Positions 28,629 to 36,562 of a DNA stretch of 64,000 nt are shown here, in pieces. Made by a program: the position numbers and the translations under genes. Within the stretch, counting starts at the first letter, position 1, and every line of letters starts with the position of its first letter. Source of the DNA: Prevotella bivia DSM 20514. Its GTDB lineage: Bacteria; Bacteroidota; Bacteroidia; Bacteroidales; Bacteroidaceae. The stretch is from NCBI RefSeq assembly GCF_000262545.1, contig NZ_JH660660.1, positions 1,706,482 through 1,770,481 of the forward strand. The letters run 5' to 3'. Under the pieces are notes generated by a model that was given only the letters and a program-made list of their open reading frames with translations, searched no databases and was not told the DNA's origin.

Positions 28629-28710
28629 TACCCAGACCCGGGCTCGAACCGGGATGGATTGCTCCACTGGTGTTTGAGACCAGCGCGTCTACCTATTCCG
28701 CCATCTGGGC
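28629..28710 (-). tRNA. tRNA-Leu (anticodon CAA)
   Basis: The minus strand folds as an 82-nt cloverleaf with a variable arm: acceptor GCCCAGA/TCTGGGT, anticodon arm CTGGT-CTCAAAC-ACCAG, T-loop TTCGAGC, discriminator A. The loop gives anticodon CAA. CCA is not encoded. Its 3' end faces the defence cassette, a usual orientation for island insertion. Confidence 0.95.
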
Positions 28711-28734
28711 TTAATGCTTTTTTATTAAGCGGTG

Positions 28735-28765
28735 CAAAGGTAGGGATAAAAAATGGATTAGTCAA
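28735..28765 (-). promoter_or_regulatory. tRNA-Leu promoter
   Basis: On the minus strand TTG (28763-28765), 20 bases, then TACCTTTG (28735-28742), 25 bases from the tRNA 5' end. Confidence 0.65.
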
Positions 28766-28954
28766 ATATTTAGAGCGAAAAATTGTGATATTTATAGAAA
28801 AAACTTATGATATTGATAGGGATAATGTTGTGGAAGGGTAGATAGGAATGCGATGGAGATGAATACTCCTATTGATAAGAGTGCGACGAGATATATAGAG
28901 AAATAATGGGGGAGGGTAATAGATATAAATAATGCTAGTGATTTCTTAAAAGAT

Positions 28955-28985
28955 TTGTCTTGTTAGAAATTAAGGTGTATCTTTG
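28955..28985 (+). promoter_or_regulatory. manC promoter
   Basis: TTG (28955-28957), 20 bases, TATCTTTG (28978-28985). The rest of the gap 28711-29102 shows only this and the divergent tRNA promoter. Confidence 0.6.
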
Positions 28986-29102
28986 AAAAATAAGATGAGT
29001 AGCATGCTGTAAGTTGTAAACGAAAATATGCAAGGTATAACAAAATGAATACTGCGCACATACAGGCTCTCTTTGCAAATAGGAACTTATAAACCTAGAA
29101 AA

Positions 29103-30200
29103 GTGGAAAAAGTAGAATTAAATAACTATGGAATTATTCTAGCTGGGGGGAAAGGTCGGCGTCTTTGGCCCTATAGTACGGAGAGAATACCAAAGCAATT
29201 TATCGACTTCTTTGGTGTGGGACGTACCCAGTTGCAACAAACTTTTGATCGTATTGTCAATATCTTACCAAAGGAAAATATCTATGTAAGCACGAATATA
29301 GCATATATAGATATAGTGCGCGAGCAGTTGCCTATGCTAGATGAGGCACAGATAATTGCTGAACCTATTTTCCGAAACACCGCTCCTAGTGTAGCTTGGG
29401 CTATTCACAGAATAGGGAGTCTTAACCATGAAGCTAATGTGTTGATAGTGCCTTCCGATCATAATGTTATTAATGTTGAAGCTTTTAAACAAGATGTGTG
29501 TAATGGCTTTTCATTTGTTACCAGCAATGATGCTGTGTTAACGGTAGGTGTGGAGCCTACAAGGTTTGAGTCGGGATATGGTTATTTGCAAAAGAACGAA
29601 GCAGATAGCGTAGGAAGTATTTATAAGGTACAAGCGTTTATAGAAAAACCTGATGCCGATTTTGCTAGTATGTTTGTGGGGAATGGTGAGTGGTGTTGGA
29701 ATACTGGTATGTATATTTCGAGCGTGAACTATCTTCGCATCATACTTGGGCAGAACCTTCCTCCTATTCTCCGACACTTTGATGCGTTGCATTCACCTTA
29801 TAATGTTGAGGCTGAAGATAAGTATATGCAAGATTATTTTGCTTTCTATAATAATATTTCTCTCGAGGAATGTATTTTGGAGAAGCAGGCGAATGTATAT
29901 GTGATGGAATGTAAATTTGGTTGGGCAGATCTAGGTACATGGCATAATATGTACGAGTCGACACGCACAGAAAACGATGAGAACGTAGTACTCAACTCGG
30001 AAGTGTTTTTTGAAGAAGCCACAAATAACATTATCCGAATGCCTAAGGATAAGATTGCTGTTATTCAAGGGCTAGATGGCTACATTGTGGTAGAAGAAGG
30101 CAATGTGCTGCTTATTTGTAAAAAAGATGTATCGCCATCGTTTATAAAAAAGTATATCAACGAGGTGCGAATGCGAAGGGAGAAAGCGAAAGCGAAATAA
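29103..30200 (+). CDS. manC: Mannose-1-phosphate guanylyltransferase
   Basis: The enzyme makes GDP-mannose from mannose-1-phosphate and GTP for surface polysaccharides. Landmarks are IILAGGKGRRLWPYSTERIP with KQF, the signature VLIVPSDHNV, FIEKPDADFA, WNTGMYISS and KFGWADLGTWHNMYE. It is about 365 residues if started at GTG 29103; an in-frame TTG at 29073 is the alternative. No in-frame ATG exists near the conserved start, which is unusual for this genome; the ATG at 29045 is in another frame and soon stops. A terminator follows at 30211-30258. Confidence 0.92.
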   Translation: MEKVELNNYGIILAGGKGRRLWPYSTERIPKQFIDFFGVGRTQLQQTFDRIVNILPKENIYVSTNIAYIDIVREQLPMLDEAQIIAEPIFRNTAPSVAWAIHRIGSLNHEANVLIVPSDHNVINVEAFKQDVCNGFSFVTSNDAVLTVGVEPTRFESGYGYLQKNEADSVGSIYKVQAFIEKPDADFASMFVGNGEWCWNTGMYISSVNYLRIILGQNLPPILRHFDALHSPYNVEAEDKYMQDYFAFYNNISLEECILEKQANVYVMECKFGWADLGTWHNMYESTRTENDENVVLNSEVFFEEATNNIIRMPKDKIAVIQGLDGYIVVEEGNVLLICKKDVSPSFIKKYINEVRMRREKAKAK

Positions 30201-30210
30201 GCGATTTTAT

Positions 30211-30258
30211 AAAAAAGTGGGAAACTAACGAAATTCTTCGTCGGCTTCCCACTTTTTT
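30211..30258. terminator. Terminator between converging manC and HIT genes
   Basis: AAAAAAGTGGGAA (30211-30223) pairs with TTCCCACTTTTTT (30246-30258). Confidence 0.8.
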
Positions 30259-30272
30259 GTGCGTGTTCTCTC

Positions 30273-30671
30273 TTACTTCTGTGCCTTAAAAGCTGCAAAA
30301 ATCTTTTCGGCAATAGCTTTTTGTTCGTCGGCTTCTACCGTTACATGGTGATTAAAGTCGGCGTCACGCTCTGCGTTCATAGGCAATAGATGGATATGTG
30401 CATGGTTTACCTCTAAGCCATATACCACTTGTGCCACCTTTTTACAAGAGAATACCTCCTTGATAGCCTTTGCTACACGCTTTGCGAAGAGTTGAAACGC
30501 TGCCAATTCGTCATCTTCCATATCAAAGATGTAATCCACTTCACGGCGAGGTATTACCAATGTGTGTCCCTTTGTTACAGGGTTAATATCCAGAAAAGCA
30601 TAAAACTTATCGTTTTCTGCACACTTGTAGCTTGGTATCTCTCCAGCAGCAATTTTACTAAAGATAGTCAT
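30273..30671 (-). CDS. HIT-family nucleotide hydrolase/transferase
   Basis: The 132-residue protein has the histidine triad HAHIHLLP preceded by the family's IFSKIAAGEIPSYK start and FLDINPVTKGHTLVIPR. HIT proteins of this branch (HINT/PKCI-like) hydrolyse nucleoside phosphoramidates or similar; the exact substrate is unknown. It is 29 bases downstream of greA, very probably in its operon. Confidence 0.95.
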   Translation of the reverse strand: MTIFSKIAAGEIPSYKCAENDKFYAFLDINPVTKGHTLVIPRREVDYIFDMEDDELAAFQLFAKRVAKAIKEVFSCKKVAQVVYGLEVNHAHIHLLPMNAERDADFNHHVTVEADEQKAIAEKIFAAFKAQK

Positions 30672-30700
30672 AATCTCTTACCTCCTTTTTATATTTTTTA

Positions 30701-31171
30701 TTATGCGTCAATAGAAATCTTGTCAATGCGTAGTTTTATAGTGCCACGAGGAATGGTGATCTCTGCCACATCGCCCACTTTCTTGTTTAGCAAACCTTGT
30801 GCAATAGGGGTTTTGATAGAGATCTTGCCCTGCTTAATGTTGGCCTCTGTTTCGCTAACAATGGTATATTTCATCTTTGTTTGGTTGTCAACATTTGTCA
30901 TTTCCACTGTCGACATAATCTGTACAGCGTCAGTGCTTAGACGCGAAGTATCTACGATCTTAGCTTCTGCCAAGGTCATCTTCATTTCAAGGATCTTTGC
31001 TTCTAGGTGGCGTTGTGCCTCTTTAGCTGCGTCGTACTCCGAATTTTCGCTTAGGTCGCCCTTGTCGGCTGCTTCTGCAATCGCTGCCGATGCCTTTGGA
31101 CGTTCAACTGATTCTAGTTGTTTAAGGTCTTCAACGAGCTTGTCATAGCCCTCTTGTGACATGTATGCCAT
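30701..31171 (-). CDS. greA: Transcription elongation factor GreA
   Basis: GreA rescues backtracked RNA polymerase by stimulating transcript cleavage. The 156-residue protein has the N-terminal coiled coil with AAEKGDLSEN-type signature (EAADKGDLSENSEYDAAKE) and the C-terminal domain ending TIPRGTIKLRIDKI. It heads greA-HIT. Confidence 0.97.
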   Translation of the reverse strand: MAYMSQEGYDKLVEDLKQLESVERPKASAAIAEAADKGDLSENSEYDAAKEAQRHLEAKILEMKMTLAEAKIVDTSRLSTDAVQIMSTVEMTNVDNQTKMKYTIVSETEANIKQGKISIKTPIAQGLLNKKVGDVAEITIPRGTIKLRIDKISIDA

Positions 31172-31300
31172 AATTATATCTTTAATTAAATTTTAATTCT
31201 AATTATTGTAAAGTGGATATAAAAAACAGAAGAATTCCAACATTATTACTTTGCTGTCGGAATCCCCCATACTTTCTTATTACCCTATGATAGGATGTTG

Positions 31301-31331
31301 CAAAGTTAGCTAATGTTTTTTATATAACCAA
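31301..31331 (-). promoter_or_regulatory. greA-HIT promoter
   Basis: On the minus strand TTG (31329-31331), 20 bases, TAACTTTG (31301-31308), giving a leader of about 125 bases. Confidence 0.6.
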
Positions 31332-31446
31332 TTATTTTCTCATCAAAAGTGCATATACTGCTCTTTTGTGTATTTTATACGCTTCCCACAAAGAAAAAGG
31401 ACGCCTTCATCAAAGCGCCCTTCTCTATTATCGTTTTGTCTAAATC

Positions 31447-32166
31447 TTATTTCCTATCTCCGAAAAAGCGCAATAGATATAGGAAGAGGTTAATAAAGTC
31501 GAGGTAAAGGTTTAAAGCACCTAGCAGTGCTATCTTTTGTGTACTCTCGCTCACATTACCTGCAAGTGATAGCTGCTTCTTAATGTTCTGTACGTCCCAA
31601 GCGGTAAGCCCAGTAAAGATAAGTACGCCAGCACCACTAATAATAAAGTCCATCATCGTACTCTTTAAAAAGATATTTACGACCATAGCTATTATAAGTC
31701 CTATTATTCCCATAGTTAAGATGCTACCCATTCTTGAGAGATCGCGTTTGGTAGTTGTTCCTATTACTGCCATTGCTCCGAAGGTACCAGCCGTGATAAG
31801 GAAAGTTTTAGCGATCGATGCTCCTGTAAATGCCAAGATGATAGGAGCGAAAACAACACCCGTTAGCACCGAGTAGGCAATAAACCATAAGGTGGCAGCT
31901 TGTAGAGATAGCTTGTGGATGCGTGCTGAAAGGTAAATTACAATACCTACCTGTGCTCCTATTAGTAGGAAGAAGGTCAATCGGCTAGAGAACATTAAGT
32001 TCATTAAGCCCACGGATTGGCTTACCCAATAGGCGGCGATACCTGTAATGATCAGTGCCATTGTCATCCACGTATATACTTTGCGCATGAGGATAGGCAT
32101 AGCTTGCGCCATAGCAAGCTCTTGCTCACGTGTGTAGTTAGGGGCTGAAAAATTGTCAAAATTCAT
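31447..32166 (-). CDS. Bax inhibitor-1/YccA family membrane protein
   Basis: The 239-residue protein has seven hydrophobic segments and the family's C-terminal pattern GLTAWDVQNIKKQ and ALNLYLDFINLFLYLLRFFG. Bacterial members are inner-membrane proteins, some acting as calcium leak channels or interacting with FtsH; the role here is not known. A TATATTTG -7 box on the minus strand is at 32240-32247. A weak hairpin downstream at about 31396-31422 could end transcription. Confidence 0.93.
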   Translation of the reverse strand: MNFDNFSAPNYTREQELAMAQAMPILMRKVYTWMTMALIITGIAAYWVSQSVGLMNLMFSSRLTFFLLIGAQVGIVIYLSARIHKLSLQAATLWFIAYSVLTGVVFAPIILAFTGASIAKTFLITAGTFGAMAVIGTTTKRDLSRMGSILTMGIIGLIIAMVVNIFLKSTMMDFIISGAGVLIFTGLTAWDVQNIKKQLSLAGNVSESTQKIALLGALNLYLDFINLFLYLLRFFGDRK

Positions 32167-32277
32167 ATCTTTTCTTTTTTTATTAATAATCTTACGCTTA
32201 GCCCATACTGCTTTTTTGTAAGCAAAGAGCTATATAGTGCAAATATACAAAAGGTGTACCATAATTGCTAATTTTAT

Positions 32278-33630
32278 CTATGGTAAATATATATCATTTG
32301 TTAAATTTGGTTTTAGGAACATAACGTAGTAGATGGGTAAGTAAATTATCTCGCCTTTCTTGCTTATCTCGCGCTGATTAGAAAGTACATAACCTTTGTC
32401 CACCCTATAGTCTTTGTTAGCGATGAGTTTGTCAAGGGCACTGTGAGTGGTATAGTCTTTTCCCGACTTCACTTCTATTGGCAGTACTGCTAAATTGTCT
32501 TGGTCGTCAATTAGATAATCCACCTCACCATTCTTCTTGTTGTCATAATAGTAAAGGCTGAAACCATGTGCCTTTAGCTCGGATGCTACTACACTCTCAT
32601 AGACTGCTCCTAGGTTTACCGACTCATCATCGTTGAGTACTGCCCGAATATTTTTGCCATACAAGAGATTGGTGAATAATCCTACATCGTTGATATATAG
32701 CTTGAGCAAATTTTTCGTAGCCGATTGTATCAAAGGGTAAGTAGGATTTGATACAGCTTTTACCTCTAGGGCTATCCCCGATGAAATAAGATAGTCGAAC
32801 TCATCTTTATAGGTCTCATATCTTGCTCCTTTCTTATTTTCTATATCCTTATAAATAATGCGCTTCTTCTTACTTTCTAGGTTAGAGGGCATCAAATTAT
32901 AAATCATACGTATCTTGAGTTTGTGTTCCTTATCATATTTAGCGGCATCGGCAACATACATTTGGTGAATACTGTTATGTAAACTTCTTACACTTACTAT
33001 ATTCTTTGTGTCAAGATAGGTCTGAACAGCATCTGGCAGCCCACCTATTAATAGATATAGCTTGAAGAGTTCTAGCACACGTGCGTGTACAGTTTCGTCT
33101 AAACTTTCTTCTTGCAAGAAACTGGTTCGGAGGTGCTCTAGGGCTAGCTCTCCAAAACCATTAGCTATCAAAAATTCCTCAAAGTCGAGCTGATACATGT
33201 GTAATATTTCCAAACTCCCTATGGGTAATGATACTACTTCGGCAGATAGTGTTACGCCTAATAAACTTCCACTGGTAATGAAAGTATATCGGTTGTCTTC
33301 ACGTAAGAATTTTAGCAACGTGATAATATGGGGATATTCTTGTATTTCATCTAAAAAAATAATGGTGTCATCTTTGGTACCAAGGCGTTCGCCTGCTAAC
33401 ATACTCAACTGAAAATAAAACTTGTCGGTCGTGTTACAGTTTGCAAAAAAGCCTGCTCCTTGTTTGTCTTCTACAAGATTAATCTCGACATAGTTTTTAA
33501 AAATTTGCTGGGCTGCATGCCTAATAATATACGACTTGCCTATCTGGCGTGCACCGTCCAGCATAAGTATTTTGTTACTCTTGCTTCGCAAATGATCAAT
33601 AATATTTCTTTCTATCTTTCTGTATAACAT
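32278..33630 (-). CDS. AAA ATPase with DUF4143 (nuclease-like) C-terminus
   Basis: The 450-residue protein has Walker A DGARQIGKSY, Walker B IIFLDEIQ and sensor ITSGS in the N-terminal half, and a C-terminal DUF4143 region with GEVDYLIDD and PIEVKSGKD, a PD-(D/E)xK-like core. Many Bacteroidales genomes carry large families of these genes; their function is unsettled, with defence or mobile-DNA roles proposed. Upstream is a phased repeat array at 33668-33779 that overlaps its promoter. Confidence 0.9.
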   Translation of the reverse strand: MLYRKIERNIIDHLRSKSNKILMLDGARQIGKSYIIRHAAQQIFKNYVEINLVEDKQGAGFFANCNTTDKFYFQLSMLAGERLGTKDDTIIFLDEIQEYPHIITLLKFLREDNRYTFITSGSLLGVTLSAEVVSLPIGSLEILHMYQLDFEEFLIANGFGELALEHLRTSFLQEESLDETVHARVLELFKLYLLIGGLPDAVQTYLDTKNIVSVRSLHNSIHQMYVADAAKYDKEHKLKIRMIYNLMPSNLESKKKRIIYKDIENKKGARYETYKDEFDYLISSGIALEVKAVSNPTYPLIQSATKNLLKLYINDVGLFTNLLYGKNIRAVLNDDESVNLGAVYESVVASELKAHGFSLYYYDNKKNGEVDYLIDDQDNLAVLPIEVKSGKDYTTHSALDKLIANKDYRVDKGYVLSNQREISKKGEIIYLPIYYVMFLKPNLTNDIYLP

Positions 33631-33667
33631 GGCTTTATATTACGATAACACCTTGTGTTCTTGTTGC

Positions 33668-33779
33668 AAAAATACACTTTTCCTATAAAATAAGCAAGCA
33701 AAAAATACACTTTTCCTGCTTTTTTTATGGCGAAAAAATACACTTTTCCTATATTTTTGGTAGTTAAAAAACACACTTA
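33668..33779 (-). repeat. Phased 33-bp-spaced repeats over the DUF4143 ATPase promoter
   Basis: AAAAATACACTTTTCCT is found exactly at 33668-33684, 33701-33717 and 33734-33750, with a degenerate fourth at about 33765-33779. The spacing of 33 bases equals three helical turns. The first copy overlaps the minus-strand -7 box TATTTTTG (33666-33673), and each copy ends in a similar sequence. It looks like an operator or iteron array for the adjacent gene. Confidence 0.88.
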
Positions 33780-33901
33780 TTTCATTTTTTGTCGAGGTAG
33801 TTCTTATTGTCTCTTTTAATAATTTAGCCCGCAAAAAGGGCTAACTCCGAGAGTCAGCCCTAATAACGTTTGCGAGAAATTCCAAACCTTTGTTACTAGC
33901 C

Positions 33902-35158
33902 TTAGTGGGTAGCTCCCCACCATTCTGTGTGTTGTAAGCCCTTCAATGCTGTCGGATGGGTCGTTGGATCGGATATGGTCAGACCACAATTTTCTGCAAT
34001 AGGAATAAAATTATCTATACCGTATATAGCACTATATACGGTAGGTGTGCAAGTGCTAGCAATAACTGCTTCTTGCAATTTTGCCTTAAATGATGACAGT
34101 TCGGCTACTGTAGGCTTCATGTGTTTCACGTAAGAAAGCATATCGAAGAATATTGTAGGGTTGAAACCACCAAGGATCTGAATGTTGCTTGCTTCCTCTG
34201 CCGACACTTTATATTTACCATTCAGCACCTTCATTTCCTCTGCCAATGCCTCTATCTTGCTACAGTCTATTGCCGATAAAGCCCCTAAAGCGTATGTTTT
34301 CTTGTTGTTATAGTGGGTAGCAAAAGCCTTTGTCATACCCACGAAGCTTGGCGCTTCAGGATTTAAGGCTGGGTACATGATCTTATAAGGCATACCTTCT
34401 TTCAAAATTTCGCTTGTACTCGCTACTAAATAATGGGTAGCATTTCTAAAGGTATAAGCCGTTTCTACATTTGCCATATAGCAATCGTCAAGTATAAGAT
34501 ATTGTAGCTTCACTCCTGCACGCATAATAGCAGAGGCTATTTCGTTGAGGTCTAGCGCGTACTGTTTGTCTGCTACGCTACCCATAAAACGTGTCATCGT
34601 AAACTGTGGTGGTGCCCACGATGATTGGGTATCACGCTTCGCCCTATCCGTTGTCGATCGGGTGGGGTACTTCTCCCATATCTCTTTTTGTGTCCAGCCC
34701 GAGCCATGCCCTCCCATGATCAGTCCAAACTTAGTGCTGTTAGTGGCATGCGTATAGTGCTTAATCTCTTTTAGCAAACTGCTAAGACCAGCAGGTGTGC
34801 CAAAGTCGTAAGTGCTATATTGATTATTCACAGGTATTTTTTCTACTACCCCATCCTTGGTTACCAACTGATAAAGCTCTGACGAAGTGGGCGATTCGCT
34901 GATAAATACCATTACTTTCTGTCCTTGCGGAATGCCTCCTATCTGCTTGATACCTTGTTCCAAGGCTATTGCGTTGTTTGCAAGTGCCGAATACAACCCT
35001 TCGTCCGAACCACTTGCATTACCTGTCCATGGAAGGTACATTATGATAACGCTCGATGTTTCAGCATCGTTGCCTGTGTATATAATAGGATCGCTACAGC
35101 CTGCAAGTATCATCACAACTGTTAGTAGCAATGTAAAATGGAATAAAATTTTCCTCAT
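33902..35158 (-). CDS. Clostripain-family (C11) lipoprotein peptidase
   Basis: The 418-residue protein begins with a lipoprotein signal (LLLTVVMILAGC, lipid Cys about 21). The C11 catalytic pair is visible: His in IMGGHGSGW and Cys in LILDDCYMANVETAY. Clostripain-like enzymes cleave after basic residues and are usual surface proteins in Bacteroidales. It stands alone. The natural substrate and whether it self-processes cannot be told. Confidence 0.92.
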   Translation of the reverse strand: MRKILFHFTLLLTVVMILAGCSDPIIYTGNDAETSSVIIMYLPWTGNASGSDEGLYSALANNAIALEQGIKQIGGIPQGQKVMVFISESPTSSELYQLVTKDGVVEKIPVNNQYSTYDFGTPAGLSSLLKEIKHYTHATNSTKFGLIMGGHGSGWTQKEIWEKYPTRSTTDRAKRDTQSSWAPPQFTMTRFMGSVADKQYALDLNEIASAIMRAGVKLQYLILDDCYMANVETAYTFRNATHYLVASTSEILKEGMPYKIMYPALNPEAPSFVGMTKAFATHYNNKKTYALGALSAIDCSKIEALAEEMKVLNGKYKVSAEEASNIQILGGFNPTIFFDMLSYVKHMKPTVAELSSFKAKLQEAVIASTCTPTVYSAIYGIDNFIPIAENCGLTISDPTTHPTALKGLQHTEWWGATH

Positions 35159-35538
35159 TTAGTAAATCTCGTTTTCTTTATTTTTAAAACAAATAAATAA
35201 TGAAAAACAAAGTTACATTCTTTTTTTAATATAATATTATGTGTTTTTTTAATATAATGATTATTTAACGATATTCCGCAGTTATAGCCCCCCCATTAGG
35301 TGTTTACTGTAAGATGGACAGTAAAATATAAAAAGATTTATCGTGTTTTTAGGTTGTACCAAAACCACCTCTTATAGATGCGAACAGATAAAAAGAAAGG
35401 TAATGAAAAAAAACGATAGATGCTAAAGATAGCAGAACTGCTTGAAGCAGCATACGCAGAAAAACCTTAAAAGAAACGATGTATAGCGAAAAGAGAAAGC
35501 TAAGTATACAAAAAAATGAATTTTTTTTCAAATAAAAT
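35159..35538. other. Intergenic region between the clostripain gene and argR
   Basis: About 380 bases very rich in A+T. It holds a directly repeated TTTTTTTAATATAAT-like block (about 35221-35265), a C7 run (35289-35295), an inverted repeat TTTACTGT/ACAGTAAA (35303-35325) and a small palindrome CTGCTTGAAGCAG. I see no gene; an antisense open frame overlapping the argR start is not convincing. Confidence 0.5.
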
Positions 35539-35569
35539 TTGGTAATTTGCTGACAAATGTATATTTTTG
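35539..35569 (+). promoter_or_regulatory. argR promoter
   Basis: TTG (35539-35541), 20 bases, TATTTTTG (35562-35569), 30 bases before the ATG at 35599. Confidence 0.6.
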
Positions 35570-35598
35570 CATTCTCAATAACGTACAATTTCCATAGT

Positions 35599-36099
35599 AT
35601 GAAGGTAAAAACAAGTAGATTAGAGGCTCTAAAACTTATTATTTCAAGCAAGGAGCTAGGTTCACAAGAAGAAGTGTTAGTAGAGTTGAAGAAAGAAGGT
35701 TATACGCTAACTCAAGCCACATTAAGTAGAGACTTAAAGCAGCTAAAAGTAGCTAAGGCAGCTTCTATGAATGGTAAATACGTATATGTGTTGCCAAACG
35801 AAACAATGTATAAGCGTGTAACTAGTCCACGTACGGCTGGAGAGATGTTACAACACAGCGGTTATCTTACATTCAATATTTCAGGGCAATTGGCTATTTT
35901 GAAAACGCGTCCGGGCTATGCCAGCGCTTTGGCTTACGACTTTGATGCTGCCGGGTTTGGTTGTGTTTTGGGAACGATTGCTGGCGATGATACCATTTTT
36001 GTAGCACTTCGTGAAGGGGTATCAAGAGAAGAGGTTATCGACACATTTGCTTCAGCCATTCCTGGTTTACGCCATTTGGTGGATCCTTCAAAGAAATAA
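35599..36099 (+). CDS. argR: Arginine repressor
   Basis: ArgR binds arginine and represses arginine synthesis or activates catabolism. From ATG 35599 the protein has 166 residues: a winged-helix DNA-binding domain (RLEALKLIISSKELGSQEEV, TLTQATLSRDLKQLKVAK) and the C-terminal hexamer/arginine-binding domain with GTIAGDDTIFVALR. An upstream in-frame start (35557) lies inside the promoter and is rejected. No arginine biosynthetic gene is adjacent, so the regulon lies elsewhere. Confidence 0.95.
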   Translation: MKVKTSRLEALKLIISSKELGSQEEVLVELKKEGYTLTQATLSRDLKQLKVAKAASMNGKYVYVLPNETMYKRVTSPRTAGEMLQHSGYLTFNISGQLAILKTRPGYASALAYDFDAAGFGCVLGTIAGDDTIFVALREGVSREEVIDTFASAIPGLRHLVDPSKK

Positions 36100-36155
36100 G
36101 CCGAAGTATTAGTTCGGGCAATTTAGGTAGCAACAGCACAAGATACTGTTTTCGT

Positions 36156-36196
36156 AACTGGTGGTAGTTAAAGTAAAGCTTTGACTACCACCAGTT
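36156..36196 (+). terminator. argR terminator
   Basis: AACTGGTGGTAGT (36156-36168) pairs perfectly with ACTACCACCAGTT (36184-36196), followed by TTT. Confidence 0.8.
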
Positions 36197-36305
36197 TTCG
36201 TTGTATATCAGCGGATAACATAAAGTTTTTCTCTTTCCATATAAGAACGAAAAGAATAATAGTATTATCTCTTAAAAAGTAATCTCTTACCCCCTAATTT
36301 GTTAA

Positions 36306-36338
36306 AATATGACCTTTTACAGCAAAAAAGGTCATATT
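36306..36338. repeat. Degenerate 22-bp repeat, site 2 of 3
   Basis: AATATGACCTTTT (36306-36318) and AAAAGGTCATATT (36326-36338) form a perfect 13-bp inverted repeat that contains the GACCTTTTAC core of the arrays at 4363 and 54627. The gap 36100-36562 otherwise holds the argR terminator and the peptidase promoter. Confidence 0.7.
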
Positions 36339-36404
36339 TCACGATAAAAAATAATTTATTTTTCAACTAAAAATAAATTAAAAATAGAACAAAAATAAAT
36401 TGTT

Positions 36405-36434
36405 TTGCGCTTTAAAATATTATGTTTATCTTTG
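36405..36434 (+). promoter_or_regulatory. Promoter of the M3 peptidase
   Basis: TTG (36405-36407), 19 bases, TATCTTTG (36427-36434), giving a leader of about 120 bases. Confidence 0.6.
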
Positions 36435-36562
36435 TCCAAGTTTATTTTTTAATTGTAGAAAGAAGATCTTTTTTTAGCGAAAGATGTTCAGAACAAAAGA
36501 AAGAAGCTATCTTAAAATAAGATTATAAGCACATTAATAACAAACTTTATTTTTTATACAGT

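Noticed and set aside
21400..28720. Prophage or integrative element around the defence cassette
   Set aside because: No integrase, mobilisation or structural gene is present, and no second copy of the tRNA 3' end was seen near the left boundary.
33668..33779. Possible CRISPR array (regular 33-bp spacing)
   Set aside because: The conserved part is only 17 bases, the intervals are 16 bases, A/T-rich and similar in kind, and no cas gene is near.
33640..33834. 64-codon minus-strand frame with repeated RKSVFF
   Set aside because: It is only the translation of the promoter repeat array; the period of 33 bases is a multiple of three.
35349..35651. 100-codon minus-strand hydrophobic frame
   Set aside because: It overlaps the argR promoter and start, and its composition follows from the A/T-rich spacer.
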